Program-made: the position numbers and the translations under genes | Part shown: one piece after another, positions 1 through 10,703 of the stretch | How positions within the stretch are numbered: position 1 is the stretch's first letter | Layout of the letters: each line of letters begins with the position of its first letter | From: Castanea sativa | Taxonomy: Eukaryota; Streptophyta; Magnoliopsida; Fagales; Fagaceae | DNA: 64,000 bases | Direction: 5' to 3' | Assembly (NCBI RefSeq): GCF_040712315.1 | Contig: NC_134018.1 | Span: forward strand, 18,062,835 to 18,126,834 | Notes under the pieces: model-generated | The model's input: only the letters and a program-made list of their open reading frames with translations | What the model was told of the DNA's origin: nothing | Databases searched by the model: none

Positions 1-514
1 CTCAATAGGAATAGTATGGACATGAGAAATATGCCAAATACTATGACAGGAAATCCTAAAAAACAAATAATTGAGCTCAGTAAGCTCATGAGAGGTGACT
101 CGAGGATAAGTACCCCAACTAATGGAAGTACCAATAATGAGGGACATGATGTCACCAAGCGTAGTTGTCACTACCTCAGGAGTAATGACATACTCTTCAC
201 CCTTTATCCAACTCTTCACAAACTGAATGTTGGAAACATCGGAGTGGATAGAGAGGTTCGAATAGAACTCTTTAATCAAAGCAGCCAGGAGGGGATGCTC
301 AACCTCTAAGAATGGTAACCAATCCTCTACGCTCAAAATTCCTACGAATCTTGGGATCTACCTCATCTAGGATAACCCTACGCTCAGTCCACAACGGTCT
401 AAACACATTAAGCTTCTCATAAGCTTCTTGATTTTTCTTAAACCTAAACCTATCACTCTGGAAGTCTGAAGAGGATGGGGTAGAGGTTTTCTTTACTCTA
501 GTCTTCCTAACCAT
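1..514 (-). pseudogene. Plant transposon protein-domain ORF (Transposase_32-like), partial and frameshifted
   Basis: The reading starts at the ATG at 512-514 (MVRKTRVKKTSTPSSSDFQS...) and runs off the left edge. The 71-residue open stretch ends at 299, but the family sequence continues in another frame (FLEVEHP, EEYVITPEVV, ISCHSIWHISHVHTIP), so a single-base frameshift lies near 321-325. A short stretch between TTTLG and DIMSL also seems to be missing compared with relatives I remember. The domain is the 'putative plant transposon protein' type often found as an extra ORF in plant LTR elements; its biochemical role is unknown to me. Position and orientation suggest that it is the 3' ORF of the minus-strand element whose LTR lies at 9537-10410. 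Family recognition is from memory; the frameshift is read directly. Confidence 0.72.
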
Positions 515-2514
515 GATGCTAAGAGTTTAGAGAAAAAGGAAGACAAAAATATAACAAAAACCAAGGGCAGACTGCATTGGAGAGGGTTAGCGCACAAAAT
601 TTATCAACAAATAACAATCTATATGATGCATGTAATGAATGCACATTTGATGCATGCTCTAATGCATAAAAATTTGTTCAATTTCTCAACATTTACCAAC
701 AATTGACTTGAACAAAGAGTTTTAGTTCAAAAACCCAAAATTTTGAAAAACAAATTTTAAAACCAATTCAAATTGATCAATTAATCATTACACTAGTTAG
801 AAAACATCATATAATGATATAATTTATCAATTACACAAGCTAATTTCATCAAATTAAACCCAATTGAACAAAATCCCCAATTTCACAAAATACCAAACCC
901 TATAATTTTCAATTGTTCTCAAAACACCAAATTGATCAAATTAATGCATGGAAATCCTATTTATAACATCTAAGAACAAAAACCCAATGAACAAATATGG
1001 TTAAAAACAATTGAAAAAAAAATAAAAAAACCCAAATTTCTTTTGTTAGAAATTTTCAAAGAAAAATGCAAGAAACATGTAAATAATTTGAAAAATAGAG
1101 GGTATAAAGGTCTTACCAATGCTTGAGGACAAAAACCCTTGAAGATTGGTGAAAGAAAAAGTCAAAAAGCTTAAGATTTGGATCGGTCGAGCCACAAGAA
1201 GACTAAAGGAGAAAGAAAAGTTTTGAAAAAACCTGAAGAACACGTGAAAGAAGGAACCTTTTTGTTCTTTTCTTTTGAAATTTGATGGGTCGAGTATTGA
1301 TTGGGTACCAATCGAGCCAGGCAGAAGTTTTCCTTTAAAAATTTTAAAAATTTTGATCTATCGAAAATTGGGTTTAATCAATTGAAAAACAAATTTGATT
1401 GATCAAGCACCAATTGAGCATCAATCGAACCAGGCAGAACCAAGCTTAAAGTTTTAAGGAATTTTTGATCGGTCGAAGGACACACTTGATCGATCGAAAA
1501 TCTGAAAATTTTTAATTTTTGAAAACCAGCAGGAGTTTTATGTAGAAAACACTCAAACCAACTTATTTCATGAATGAAATGCATGAGTATGAGTTTAAAA
1601 GTTTTTCAAAAACACTTGATTTCAACCCGGATCTTCCAAAACAAGATTATGACACTTTTTGTCCCCAAAAATCAATCAATGAATATATTTTGTATCAAAA
1701 TCAAAGAACATATAATCTTGGATGGCCAAACCAAAATCACACACAATTTCATGTACTAAATTTAGCAAAGAATAACTTGTGTAGTGTGTGCAACTAGTAA
1801 CAGCATGAGATACATGTGAGGTGATATGTAGATAGTAATCAATAACAATTTCTACATTATTCATCACATAAGTTTGAAAGTGACTATCACCTAAAGAGTT
1901 ACATCCTATAACTCCTATATCTCCTAGAAAACAAGCTTGCAATCATGTAAATTTTTATTTTATTTTATAATTTTAGCCTTATAATGTACATGCAATTTTT
2001 ATTTCATTTCTTTTTTAAAAAAAATTTATTTTATTATTCTAAGGTTACACCTTATTTTCTTTTTGTGCATGTGCTACACTTTCTCGAGTACAAAATCTTA
2101 CGATATGCACTAAAGTGTTCATGATTGACTAGTAAATAGTGGTGAGATGATTATTTATGCCTTTCTCTTAGAATTTTTTTAGTCCTTACAATAAAAAGCA
2201 TGTGACTTCAAAATCAAGATCATGTGATAAAAAACTATAAACAATTCCCACATAACATGCACTATATAGCTAAAACTAGCAAAGTGCAGAAATATAAGCT
2301 CATCCAAGCTAAACAAGGTACACAAGTATGTTATGTAAAGATAATATGGCCAACCTTAACTACACATCCAAGATATGTAATACAAAACATACCCTTTCAC
2401 ATTCCTCTTTCCATTTTTTTGTTTTTTGTTTTATTTAAAAGAAACAAACAAAAAAAACTTAGAATGAATTGCATGAATGTAATGCAATGCAAATACTAAT
2501 TACAAAAAGAAACA
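515..2514 (-). other. Noncoding spacer of LTR element C, between gag and the 3' ORF
   Basis: No convincing gene is present; the short ORFs are AT-rich chance frames. Two stretches match, in reverse complement, the noncoding interior of the gag-only elements elsewhere in the window. About 1870-1945 (TCCTATAACTCC, TCTCCTAGAAAA, GCTTGCAATCAT) corresponds to 5425-5490 and 40845-40920. About 2115-2175 (CACTAATTTACT-type text followed by AGAGAAAGGCATAAATAA on the minus strand) corresponds to 5205-5245 and 41130-41165. This ties the spacer to the gag at 2515-2778 and 7818-9477 as one element. Confidence 0.6.
1185..1505. repeat. TCGA/GATCGATCGA-rich cluster in element C spacer
   Basis: Repeated copies of GATCGGTCGA, GATCGATCGA, CCAATCGAGC and similar near-palindromic words occur within about 320 bp. 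The same type of cluster is found at 5885-6090 and 40255-40450, in the interiors of the two gag-only elements, and inside five LTRs of the window. Confidence 0.6.
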
Positions 2515-2778
2515 AAACTTCAAGAAAAGTGGTCACAAAGTATTTTGAGATGAAGCACAAGGATCATGTAAGAAAGACTCCAATTAGATTGAGCCTTTTG
2601 CATCCAAAACTTCTTAGATGCAACTCTGGTTTTGGAGTTATTATTCATATTAGCATGATGAGTAACTCCAGGATTGGTATAAATGTTTAAAGCCTTTACC
2701 AATTCACCAATAAGGACCATAGTATCTTGTGCTTGAGGCACAGATACTTTTGGCTTATTTGTTTGCTTTGCAGCTTTC
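2515..2778 (-). pseudogene. gag of LTR element C, distal fragment (split by element A)
   Basis: Minus-strand translation gives KLKAAKQTNKPKVSVPQAQD and then GELVKALNIYTNPG, the carboxy-terminal part of the copia-like gag whose proximal part lies at 7818-9477. If the 2784-7812 insertion and one copy of AACTT are removed, the sequence ...TGC TTC AAG TTG AAA GCT... reads straight through from the zinc knuckle (CHFCGKARHTRPYC) into this fragment. The gag therefore existed as one frame before the insertion. The frame ends near 2515. Confidence 0.75.
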
Positions 2779-2783
2779 AACTT

Positions 2784-3822
2784 TGTTGGAGACATATGTT
2801 TATGTAATTGACATATCCTTTGACAAAACGTACTTTACTTGTATTTGGGTAAATCTAAGTAGGTTCAAGATGATCATTACAAGTGGTTAAATTGAAGACA
2901 TGAAGATTACTCAAGAACTGCTCAAGAAAAGTGCAAACTGCAGGTCTCGATACCTCCTCGACAGAAGCTCGATCTATCGAGATTCATTAATTCTCGACAG
3001 ATGTCCCGATCGATCGAGCTTACGGAATTCAGATTATAGTCAGTAACGTTTTTATTCTAAAAGGCTATTTGTTTACGGGTTTGTATAATTCTTATTGGAC
3101 TAGGAAAGCCCAAGGTTTGTGTAAACCTATTTGGAACAATAGAGCCCATTAAAGCTCCTATTTAAAGGAGGTGGAAAAAGAAAAACCTAATCCTAGAGAG
3201 CTTCATAAGGTTTTCTTTTTGAAACCCTAGGCTCCTCTTACAGAAGAAAGAGTTCTTGTTGTGTTTCTTGTATGCCTTTGGGTTTTGTAACCAAGCAAAG
3301 TCTCTTGCATCAACATTGAAGATCTTATTGGTGTTTTTATGTGAAGCTGCTGCAAATCAACTACAACAATCAAAGGGTTGCTGTGGAGTTAGTCACTTAT
3401 TGGGATTCGTGCAAAAGAGGAAGTAGCGTACTGGGATCCGCGCAATTGATTAGTCACGTACTTGGGAGCCGTGCATTGAAAGGAGAAATTGTCACTACAA
3501 AACAAGTCCAATTGGGTATTGGGGTAAGGGTTTAACTGTAGGTTGATAAGGTACTTGGGATTCCTTTACTTGTAATTGCTTGTTGTGATAATAGTGGAGT
3601 TTCGGGAGTGGTGACCTTAAAATCACCCGGTGGGGTTTTTGCCATGTAGGTTTTCCCCATTCGTAAACAAATCACCGTGTCATTTATTTTTCGCTGCATA
3701 CTTAGTTTAATTGGTGATTTGTTTGTGCTACCACGCTTTGCATGTTAATTTGATTAATTAATAACTTGGCTAATTAATTAACTTAATTCATCACAAGGGG
3801 TCAATACGTTTTTGGCCTATCA
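2784..3822 (+). repeat. 5' LTR of element A
   Basis: It begins TGTTGGAGACATATG and ends TTTTTGGCCTATCA (TG...CA). Against the 3' LTR I count about eleven mismatches in the first roughly 265 bp. A CTCGATCTATCGAG / GATCGATCGAGC cluster lies about 160-240 bp from the start. The wider U3/R region contains GGAGCCGTGCATTG and GGTAAGGGTTTAACTG blocks shared with the 10704 solo LTR. Confidence 0.9.
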
Positions 3823-3840
3823 AGTGGTATCACAGCAGGC
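3823..3840 (+). other. Primer-binding site of element A
   Basis: AGTGGTATCACAGCAGGC follows the 5' LTR directly. TGGTATCA-AGC is the usual plant LTR-element site matching the 3' end of initiator tRNA-Met, here with one mismatch (CACAGC for CAGAGC). Confidence 0.8.
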
Positions 3841-3893
3841 ACACTCTGATTAGGGTTTAATCTTTGCTGTGTGATCCATTGACCCCTGTTGTC

Positions 3894-4751
3894 ATGGAAA
3901 CTCTTGATTGTTTTGATTTGCATGATCTTGTGTTGAATGATGATGATGATATTCATGATGCCTATTGCAAGCTTTATAATTTTTGTATGAAATATCTTGA
4001 ATGTTCTACAAAATTAAAAGCTAAATTTAAAAAGGTCAAGCTTGAAAAAGATGATTTGATTGCAAGATTGGATGAAGTCAATAATTTGAATGAGAATTTT
4101 AAAAATCAAATTTCATCTCATGTGGACAAAATTAAGAGTTTGGAAGAGCAACTAGTTGAATTTAAAACTGAAGTTGAAAATTTAACTAATGCCAAACTTG
4201 TTGTTGAGCCTAACTCAAAAGAAAAATATTTTTATATTCCCCTATTTAAAAGGAATAATGAAGAGTTGAAGGCTAATATTGCTAGGATAGACAAAGGTAA
4301 ACAATCTGATGTTAACACTGAAGTTTCTAAACTTATGTCTAAAACTCCTCCTAGGTTGAATAAAAATTCTGAATTTGTCCCCACTTGTCATCATTGTCAC
4401 ATTGTTGGTCATATTAAGCTAAATTGTCCTAAGATGAGGTCTCTGTCAACCTCTAAGCCGAGTAGCTCTAAAACTACTCATATTTGTCACCATTGTGGTG
4501 TTTCCGGTCACACTCGTCCTAATTGTTTCAAGTTGTTTTCTCATAAGCGAGTGTCAAATAGGTCTCATCCTTTTTCTAAAGGCTATGTACCTATTCTTGA
4601 TGAGTTATTAAAAGCTTTGAGCTTTTTAACTCAATTTCAGGAGAATTCTAATTCCTCTATGTCCTTTAATAGTCATACTAGGACACGTGCCTTTTCATCT
4701 TCACGACCAAAGATTCGTGCTGTGTGGGTGAGGAAGGATCCTAAGACTTAA
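3894..4751 (+). CDS. Gag-like nucleocapsid protein of element A
   Basis: The ORF encodes 285 residues from the ATG at 3894 (METLDCFDLHD); the open frame extends 10 codons upstream but without an ATG. Residues about 35-110 are rich in K, E and L with heptad spacing and look like a coiled coil. Two CCHC zinc knuckles follow: CHHCHIVGHIKLNC at residues 165-178 and CHHCGVSGHTRPNC at 198-211, both C-X2-C-X4-H-X4-C. Such knuckles bind RNA in retroelement Gag. The amino-terminal UBN2-type gag domain seen in element C is absent, so this is a shortened Gag. It is probably used to package the element's RNA in particles supplied by a partner element. The frame is intact, unlike its counterpart at 41633-42501. 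Confidence 0.82.
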   Translation: METLDCFDLHDLVLNDDDDIHDAYCKLYNFCMKYLECSTKLKAKFKKVKLEKDDLIARLDEVNNLNENFKNQISSHVDKIKSLEEQLVEFKTEVENLTNAKLVVEPNSKEKYFYIPLFKRNNEELKANIARIDKGKQSDVNTEVSKLMSKTPPRLNKNSEFVPTCHHCHIVGHIKLNCPKMRSLSTSKPSSSKTTHICHHCGVSGHTRPNCFKLFSHKRVSNRSHPFSKGYVPILDELLKALSFLTQFQENSNSSMSFNSHTRTRAFSSSRPKIRAVWVRKDPKT

Positions 4752-6760
4752 TTGTCTTTTTTGTTTGTCCCCTGCTTTAATTCTTTCTATCTAAAGTAGG
4801 AATCTCTTTGCTTGATTTCTTATCTTCTTTTGAAATCATGCTTTCGTGCATCTGCATTTTTCTATCATGCTTTCATGCATATGCATCTTTCTTTCATGCT
4901 TTCATGTTGTTTGTCTGTTTTTATTTGGTTGTTTAGTTTTTATTTTGTTTTTTTTTTCTTCAAAATAAAAAAAAATTGAAAAATACAAAAACAGTGTGTG
5001 TATGTGTACATCGGTTCTTGTGAACCTTAAAATGGCATTTAAAACAGAGTTTTCAAAACTTTGTATCTCTTGTAGCTTAGATGAGCATCTCTATGCACAA
5101 CTAAGCAAGTGAGCTTTGTCGCTCTTTGTTTGTGATGAGTAAGGTTAAGTGATCTCTTGAACTTAACACTCCTATCACTCTTTTTGACGGGTAGGACTAG
5201 AAAATCCTAAGAGAAATGCATAAATAACCATCTCACCACTGTTGCTCGCCAATCATGATACGACATCTGTATGCTTCGGCATAGCAAAAGTGCAATGTTA
5301 AAAGCTTAACATAATTGGGTATTTCTTTTCTCTCCTTTGTATACTCATGCATGGTTTGCTTAATAAAAAGAAATTATGCAAAGAAAATAAAAGCAAAAAG
5401 AACAAAAATACTTTAAATATGATTGCAAGCGTGTTTTCTAGGAGATGTGGGAGTTATAGGATGTACCTCAAAGGTGATAGTCCCTATCAAACAGTTATGA
5501 TTGTGTGTGAGTTCAATTGATTTTCTCATATCTCAAATCATCATAACTTTAAGACACTTATGCATTCTTGCGATGTTTTCACACACAACACGCAATATTC
5601 TTTGCTACTCTTGATACATATGCAGGTACAATGTGATTTGGCCATCACAAGGTTTACATGTCTTGATGTATGCTCACTAAACTGTCTTAACTTGTTTTTG
5701 AAATATAAAATTGGTTAGACTTGTTTAGAGTGTGTGTGAGTTTTTGGGAGCTAAATGTTTAATTTTTTTTATTGAGAGGTTAAAATGTTGGTTGGATCTT
5801 TGGCTGGGTTGCATGTTTGATTGCATTCATATCTGTGTTTTTTTCTTTTTGAAAAACTATTTTTAAGCCATCTCTACACCTTCTCGACACCTCTCGATAC
5901 CTGGCTTATCTGTCAAGCTCTTCTATTGCATCTTATCGCAATCTCAACACCTCTCAATAGCTAGGTGGATCGATCGAGAAATCTTCTGTCTCCTCGATAG
6001 ATTCTCGATAGCTTCTTGATCCATCAAGGTTGGCTTCTTCTCGATAGATTCTCGACACCTCTCGATCGATCGAGATACCTTTGCATGCATTTTTTTCTTT
6101 CTTTGTTTTGCATGTTTTCCCTTTGTGTCCGTAGCATCTTGTTTTCTTTCTCTTGTAGGTCTATGGTTCCTTGTTCTCCTCGTTCCCTCTATATCTGTTT
6201 TCTGTCTTTCTCTGGTCAAGTCTTTTGGCTTTTTATGCCCTTTGACGATCGTGTCAAAAAGGGGGAGAAATTTGAGAATTGAATGTCATTCCTCAGGGGG
6301 AGTAATAGATGTAAGGGGAGAACTTCATGTTAAAGAGAGGAAAGTTTTTGATGTAACTAACTTAGGGGGAGATTAGTTTGATACACATTGATATTGATAT
6401 ATTTTTGTGTTGTGTATCTTTTGGTTTTGTAACCATTTTTACATACATGATGCTTATCAAGTGGTATATGTGATGATGTATGTGTTTACTTTTTATCTCA
6501 CATGTGTTGTTTCTTTTCACTTTTTATACACATGTTTATTATTTATTTAACTTGTCATTGTTTTCCACATGGTACCTTGATATGTTTTGTTTAGTGCCTT
6601 TCAGGAAAGACAAGTTAAAGCCAAGGCAAGATTTCGAACCTTCTTCTTGCAGAAACTTCCAAGGTTCAAATCTTTTAGACTAGGCTTATTTATTCTGTAA
6701 TCTTGAGTAGAATGTATTCTAGGACATTCAATGTACTCTTGTGGTTTTGTCACGGATTGC
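4752..6760 (+). other. Noncoding interior of element A
   Basis: There is no recognisable protein. It holds several TGCTTTCATGCAT-type direct repeats (4838-4905), a conserved block at 5205-5490 shared with elements B' and C, a TCGA cluster at 5885-6090, and purine runs AAAAAGGGGGAGAAA at about 6256 and AGGGGGAG at about 6295 and 6365. These runs look like extra polypurine-like stretches before the true tract. The short ORFs are not conserved in frame in B'. Confidence 0.6.
5885..6090. repeat. TCGA-palindrome cluster in element A interior
   Basis: Words such as CTCGACACCTCTCGATA, GGATCGATCGAGAAA, CTCGATAGATTCTCGA and CTCTCGATCGATCGAGA are packed into about 200 bp. The counterpart in B' (40255-40450) is in reverse orientation and has the same order. 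Confidence 0.65.
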
Positions 6761-6773
6761 CAAAGGGGGAGAT
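6761..6773 (+). other. Polypurine tract of element A
   Basis: CAAAGGGGGAGAT lies immediately before the 3' LTR (TGTTGGGG). It is the expected plus-strand priming site. Confidence 0.8.
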
Positions 6774-7812
6774 TGTTGGGGAGATATTTTTATATAATTG
6801 ACATATCTTTTGACAAAACGCACTTTACTTGTATTTGGATAAATCTAAGTAGGTTCAAGATGATCATTACAAGTGGTTAAATTGAAGACATGAAGATTAC
6901 TCAAGAACTGCTCAAGAAAAGTGCAAACTGCAGGTCTCGATACCTCCTCGACAGAAGCTCGATCTATCGAGATTCATTAAATCTCGACAGAGGTCCCGAT
7001 CGATCGAGCTTACGGAATTCAGATTATAGCCAGCAACGTTTTTATTCTAAAAGACTATTTGTTTATGAGTTTGTATAATTCTTATTGGACAAGGGAAGCC
7101 CAAGGTTTGTATAAACTTATTTGGAATAGGAGAGCCCATTAAAGCTCCTATTTAAAGGAGGTGGAAAAAGAAAAACCTAACCCTAGAGAGCTTCATAAGG
7201 TTTTCTTTTTGAAACCCTAGGCTCCTCCTACAGAAGAAAGAGTTCTTGCTGTGTTTCTTGTACGCCTTTGGGTTTTGTAACCAAGCAAAGTCTCTTGCAC
7301 CAACATTGAAGATCTTATTGGTGTTTTTATGTAAAGCTGCTGCAAATCAACTACAACAATCAAAGGGTTGCTGTGGAGTTATTCACGTATTGGGATTCGT
7401 GCAAAAGAGGAAGTCGCGTACTGGGATCCGCGCAATTGGTTAGTCACGTACTTGGGAGCCGTGCATTGAAAAGAGAAATTGTCACTATAGAACAAGTCCA
7501 ATTGGGTATTGGGGTAAGGGTTCAACTATAGGTTAGTAAGGTACTTGGGATTCCTTTACTTGTAACTGCTTGTTGTGATAATAGTGGAGTTTCGGGAGTG
7601 GTGACCTTAAAATCACCAAGTGGGGTATTTGCCGTGTAGGTTTTCCCCATTCGTAAACAAATCACCGTGTCATTTATTTTCCGCTGCATACTTAGTTTAA
7701 TTGGTGATTTGTTTGTGCTATCACGCTTGTCATGTTAATTTGATTAATTAATAACTTGGCTAATTAATTAACTTAATTTATCACAAGGGGTCAATACGTT
7801 TTTGACCTATCA
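6774..7812 (+). repeat. 3' LTR of element A
   Basis: It starts TGTTGGGGAGATA and ends TTTTTGACCTATCA, followed by the target duplication AACTT. Length 1039 bp, equal to the 5' LTR. It has the same TCGA cluster 160-240 bp from its start. Confidence 0.9.
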
Positions 7813-7817
7813 AACTT

Positions 7818-9477
7818 GAAGCAATATGGGCGAGTATGCCTAGCCTTTCCACAAAAATGACAAACCCACAAAGGTCTATCATGCTTCTTGTCCTTAGGGA
7901 GGTTAGGATTCTTAGGCTTAGACTCTTTAAGGTCAACCTTAATCTTTCTAGGAGCAAGAGTAACTTTTATTGGTTTGACAACCTTAATCTTGGGTGGCTC
8001 AGAAGAAGGAACAAAATTTGTGGAATAAGCTTTAAACACAGAGATGCTATCAACAAAACCTAAACCCGTTTTGTCTAAGGGAGACTTCCGAACACTCAAC
8101 ATGTGATCAAGTTTAGAACTAGCAGACCTATTTGTTTGTTCTCTAGCAACAGATAATTCAAGTTCTAGGTTCTTCATCTTATCAAGCAACATCATGTTTT
8201 TAGTCTTCATCTTGTTAACCAATTCATTAGCATCAAGCAAATTCAGCAACAAGTTTTTCTTTTCAAGTTCAAGAGTAGCAATCTTCTTTAGACCTAAGTC
8301 TACACTCATTGCATCCTTTACAACAACCTTGCACAGCTTATTAAAAGCTTCTTGCAAATCAGCACACTCAGAGAGTTTCCTATCAGAAGGGTTCTCTTCA
8401 ACCACAACACTTTCATCAACTGCAGAAGTAGCTGTGAAAGCAAAGAAGTTTCCATCTTCATCACTACCAGACTCGTGATCGAAAACTTCATCATCACTAA
8501 GGGTTATAGCCATAGCTTTACCCTTTGATCACCCTTTGACCTAAAGAATGTAGGACATTTAGATTTCACATGTCCATACCCTTGGTAACCAAAACATTGT
8601 TGACCTAGAGAATTACTAGAGGTTTGACCAACTTTTTCTTTTGATTTATCAGCATTATTAACTTTAGTTGGTTCATTTTTCTTAAAATTCCTAGGTTCAG
8701 CATTGTTTTTACCTCTTGCCCTTCTGTTGTTGTTCCTAAAGAAGTTTCTAAAGTTCTTAGCAAGATAAGCAATCTCTGTAGAAGAGAGTTCATCATCAAA
8801 TCCATTCCTATCAATATCATCAACTGACTTAAGAGCCATTGATTTGGATTTGTTTGTTTTGGGTAGGTTTAGCTCATAGGACTAGAGAGATCCTACAAGC
8901 TCATCAATAGGGATGGAGTCCACATCCTTGCTTTCAGTAATGACAGTCACTTTGGGTCTAAAGTCCCCAGTCAAGGATCTAATAATCTTCCTAACAATCT
9001 TAGGTTAATGATAAATTTCACCCAAATTATAAGTAGAATTAACAATATCATTAAGTTTAGCATAAAATTCATCAAAACACTCATCATCAAACATTCTAAT
9101 GCTTTCAAATCTAGTTGTTAATTGCTGCAACTTATTAATCTTAACTACCTTTGTGCCTTATGCACAATTTGGAGAATATTCCATGCAGTATGAGTAACCT
9201 TAACATTTGAGATTCTCTTGAATTCCTCCATAGAAACAACATTAAAAATAGCATTCATGGCTTTGCTATTAAAAGTAGTTATCTCTTTTTGAGATGTTGA
9301 CCACTCACTAACAGGAGTAGTCGGTTTCTCCCGTCCATATTCAACGGAATTCCATACTCTCTCATTAATAGATTTCAGGAAGGCTTTCATCCTTACTTTC
9401 CAATAAACATAGTTGTTCCCATCAAAGTGAGGAGGGATCATAAGAGAGTGACCGTGTTCTATGACAACAAGGGTCAA
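7818..9477 (-). pseudogene. Copia-like gag of LTR element C, proximal part, broken
   Basis: The reading begins at the ATG at 9477 (IPPHFDGNNYVYWKVRMKAF), a DUF4219-like start. A frameshift near 9150 leads into a UBN2-type gag domain (FDEFYAKLNDIVNSTYNLGE, YLAKNFRNFFR), interrupted by stops near 9008 and 8884. A first CCHC knuckle follows with its second Cys replaced by Tyr (CFGYQGYGHVKSKC, about 8545-8590). After another frameshift near 8520 come an acidic stretch (SDDEVFDHESGSDEDGN), a coiled-coil region and a second knuckle (CHFCGKARHTRPYC). Its normal end was cut off by element A at 7813-7817; the remainder is at 2515-2778. No pol follows. Confidence 0.8.
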
Positions 9478-9521
9478 GGATCAACTTTTAGATAAAAAAA
9501 TCTAAAACACTAGAGCTAACT

Positions 9522-9536
9522 CGCTCTAATACCACT
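9522..9536 (-). other. Primer-binding site of element C
   Basis: On the minus strand AGTGGTATTAGAGCG follows the LTR directly. It matches the initiator-tRNA-Met type site TGGTATCAGAGC with one change. Confidence 0.75.
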
Positions 9537-10410
9537 TGTTAAGTTTTTAGACCCTTTAACACAAGTTGTTTAACCTAGTTATTTAGCCAAGTGATTACTT
9601 AGATAAATTATTCAGATCTAGGTTAACATAATAATATCATATCATGCAAATAATGTGGAAAAATTAAATAACACCAATATATTATGACCTAGAAAAACCT
9701 AACTGGTAAAAAACTTGGGGAGGATTTAACCTAGCTATTTTCAAGGTAAAAATAGATCTACTATGAAATAATTGAAGTTTTTACAATAGAACTTAGACCA
9801 CTAACATCTGATTGCTACCTCGTGTAGAAAACTTACTACCATAACCACGTGACAGTTTCGAGTCCACAGACTACTTCTTTCTTTGATCTGCAGCAACCAC
9901 AAGTTCTCCTACTTGTAACTTTGAGACTCCACTCGAAGGTTTTAGATCTTCTTTAAAGTTCTTTATGTAGCAACTAAAGAGATCATCAAGTTCTTGAGTG
10001 AATCTTGATCTTGATAGCTCTATGTGTGTGTATGAAGGTAAACACCTCTAGATCTCACAGAAGATTCAACACAAAACTCTTCAAAGACTTCTAAAATGTA
10101 GTTAGGGTTTTTCCTTTTATATTTGAAGTAAAATACTTAACCCTACACGTCATATGGGCTTGGGCTGAATTGGAATTTCTGTAGAAAATTAAATCTGTAC
10201 GAGTTCCGATCGATCGAGTCTAATTTTCGATCGATCGATTGAGCCTTGCATATTTGGACTAATAAATCCTGCAATTACTCGATTCCAATTTTACATAACA
10301 CCACACTTTGAGCAAGCCTAAATATATACTCTATGTTTTGATCATAGTTTTCCAACATAATACATATTGAAGTTCTGATACATTAGTTCCTAAAGTCTTA
10401 GAACCTAACC
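9537..10410 (-). repeat. 5' LTR of element C
   Basis: On the plus strand it reads TGTTAAGTTTTTAGACCC ... CTTAGAACCTAACC (last base A changed to C), about 874 bp. It is equivalent to the solo LTR at 20341-21213, which has nearly the same length. A GATCGATCGAG / TCGATCGATCGATTG cluster lies about 165-210 bp from its transcriptional start side. Confidence 0.8.
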
Positions 10411-10703
10411 GAATTAAAGAAAAAAAATCACCATCAAGAACATGGGAGGTCCCTTCTACTTAAGAGTCTAATCTTCCTTGACATTTGTGAGAAAAGTCAC
10501 CCTTCCATCCTTGGTCCAAACCAACCTGTCCCATCTGCAAGCTCGTCTATGCCATCAAAACCAAAACCAGGATAAACTCCAACCTAGTTAGCCCCATAAA
10601 CCAAATCAAACGAACAAAAATCATTTAGAAAAAAAAAAGGACCTCAGGATTACAAAAATTATCTCTCTTAAAAAGGGTGATGCACTGACATGTTTGACAT
10701 ACT
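10411..10703. other. Short unassigned stretch
   Basis: About 290 bp between the LTR of element C and the next LTR. No ORF, repeat or motif I can assign. Confidence 0.5.

Larger units (their letters stand above)
2779..7817 (+). mobile_element. Complete non-autonomous gag-only LTR retrotransposon (element A) with TSD
   Basis: The element spans 2784-7812 and is flanked by the 5-bp duplication AACTT (2779-2783 and 7813-7817). It has two LTRs of 1039 bp, a primer-binding site after the 5' LTR, one gag-like ORF with two zinc knuckles, and a polypurine tract before the 3' LTR. No protease, integrase, reverse transcriptase or RNase H can be read in the 2.0 kb between gag and the 3' LTR. The layout is that of TR-GAG type elements, which must borrow pol from an autonomous partner. 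It lies inside the gag of element C. A second copy is at 38511-43613. Confidence 0.9.
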
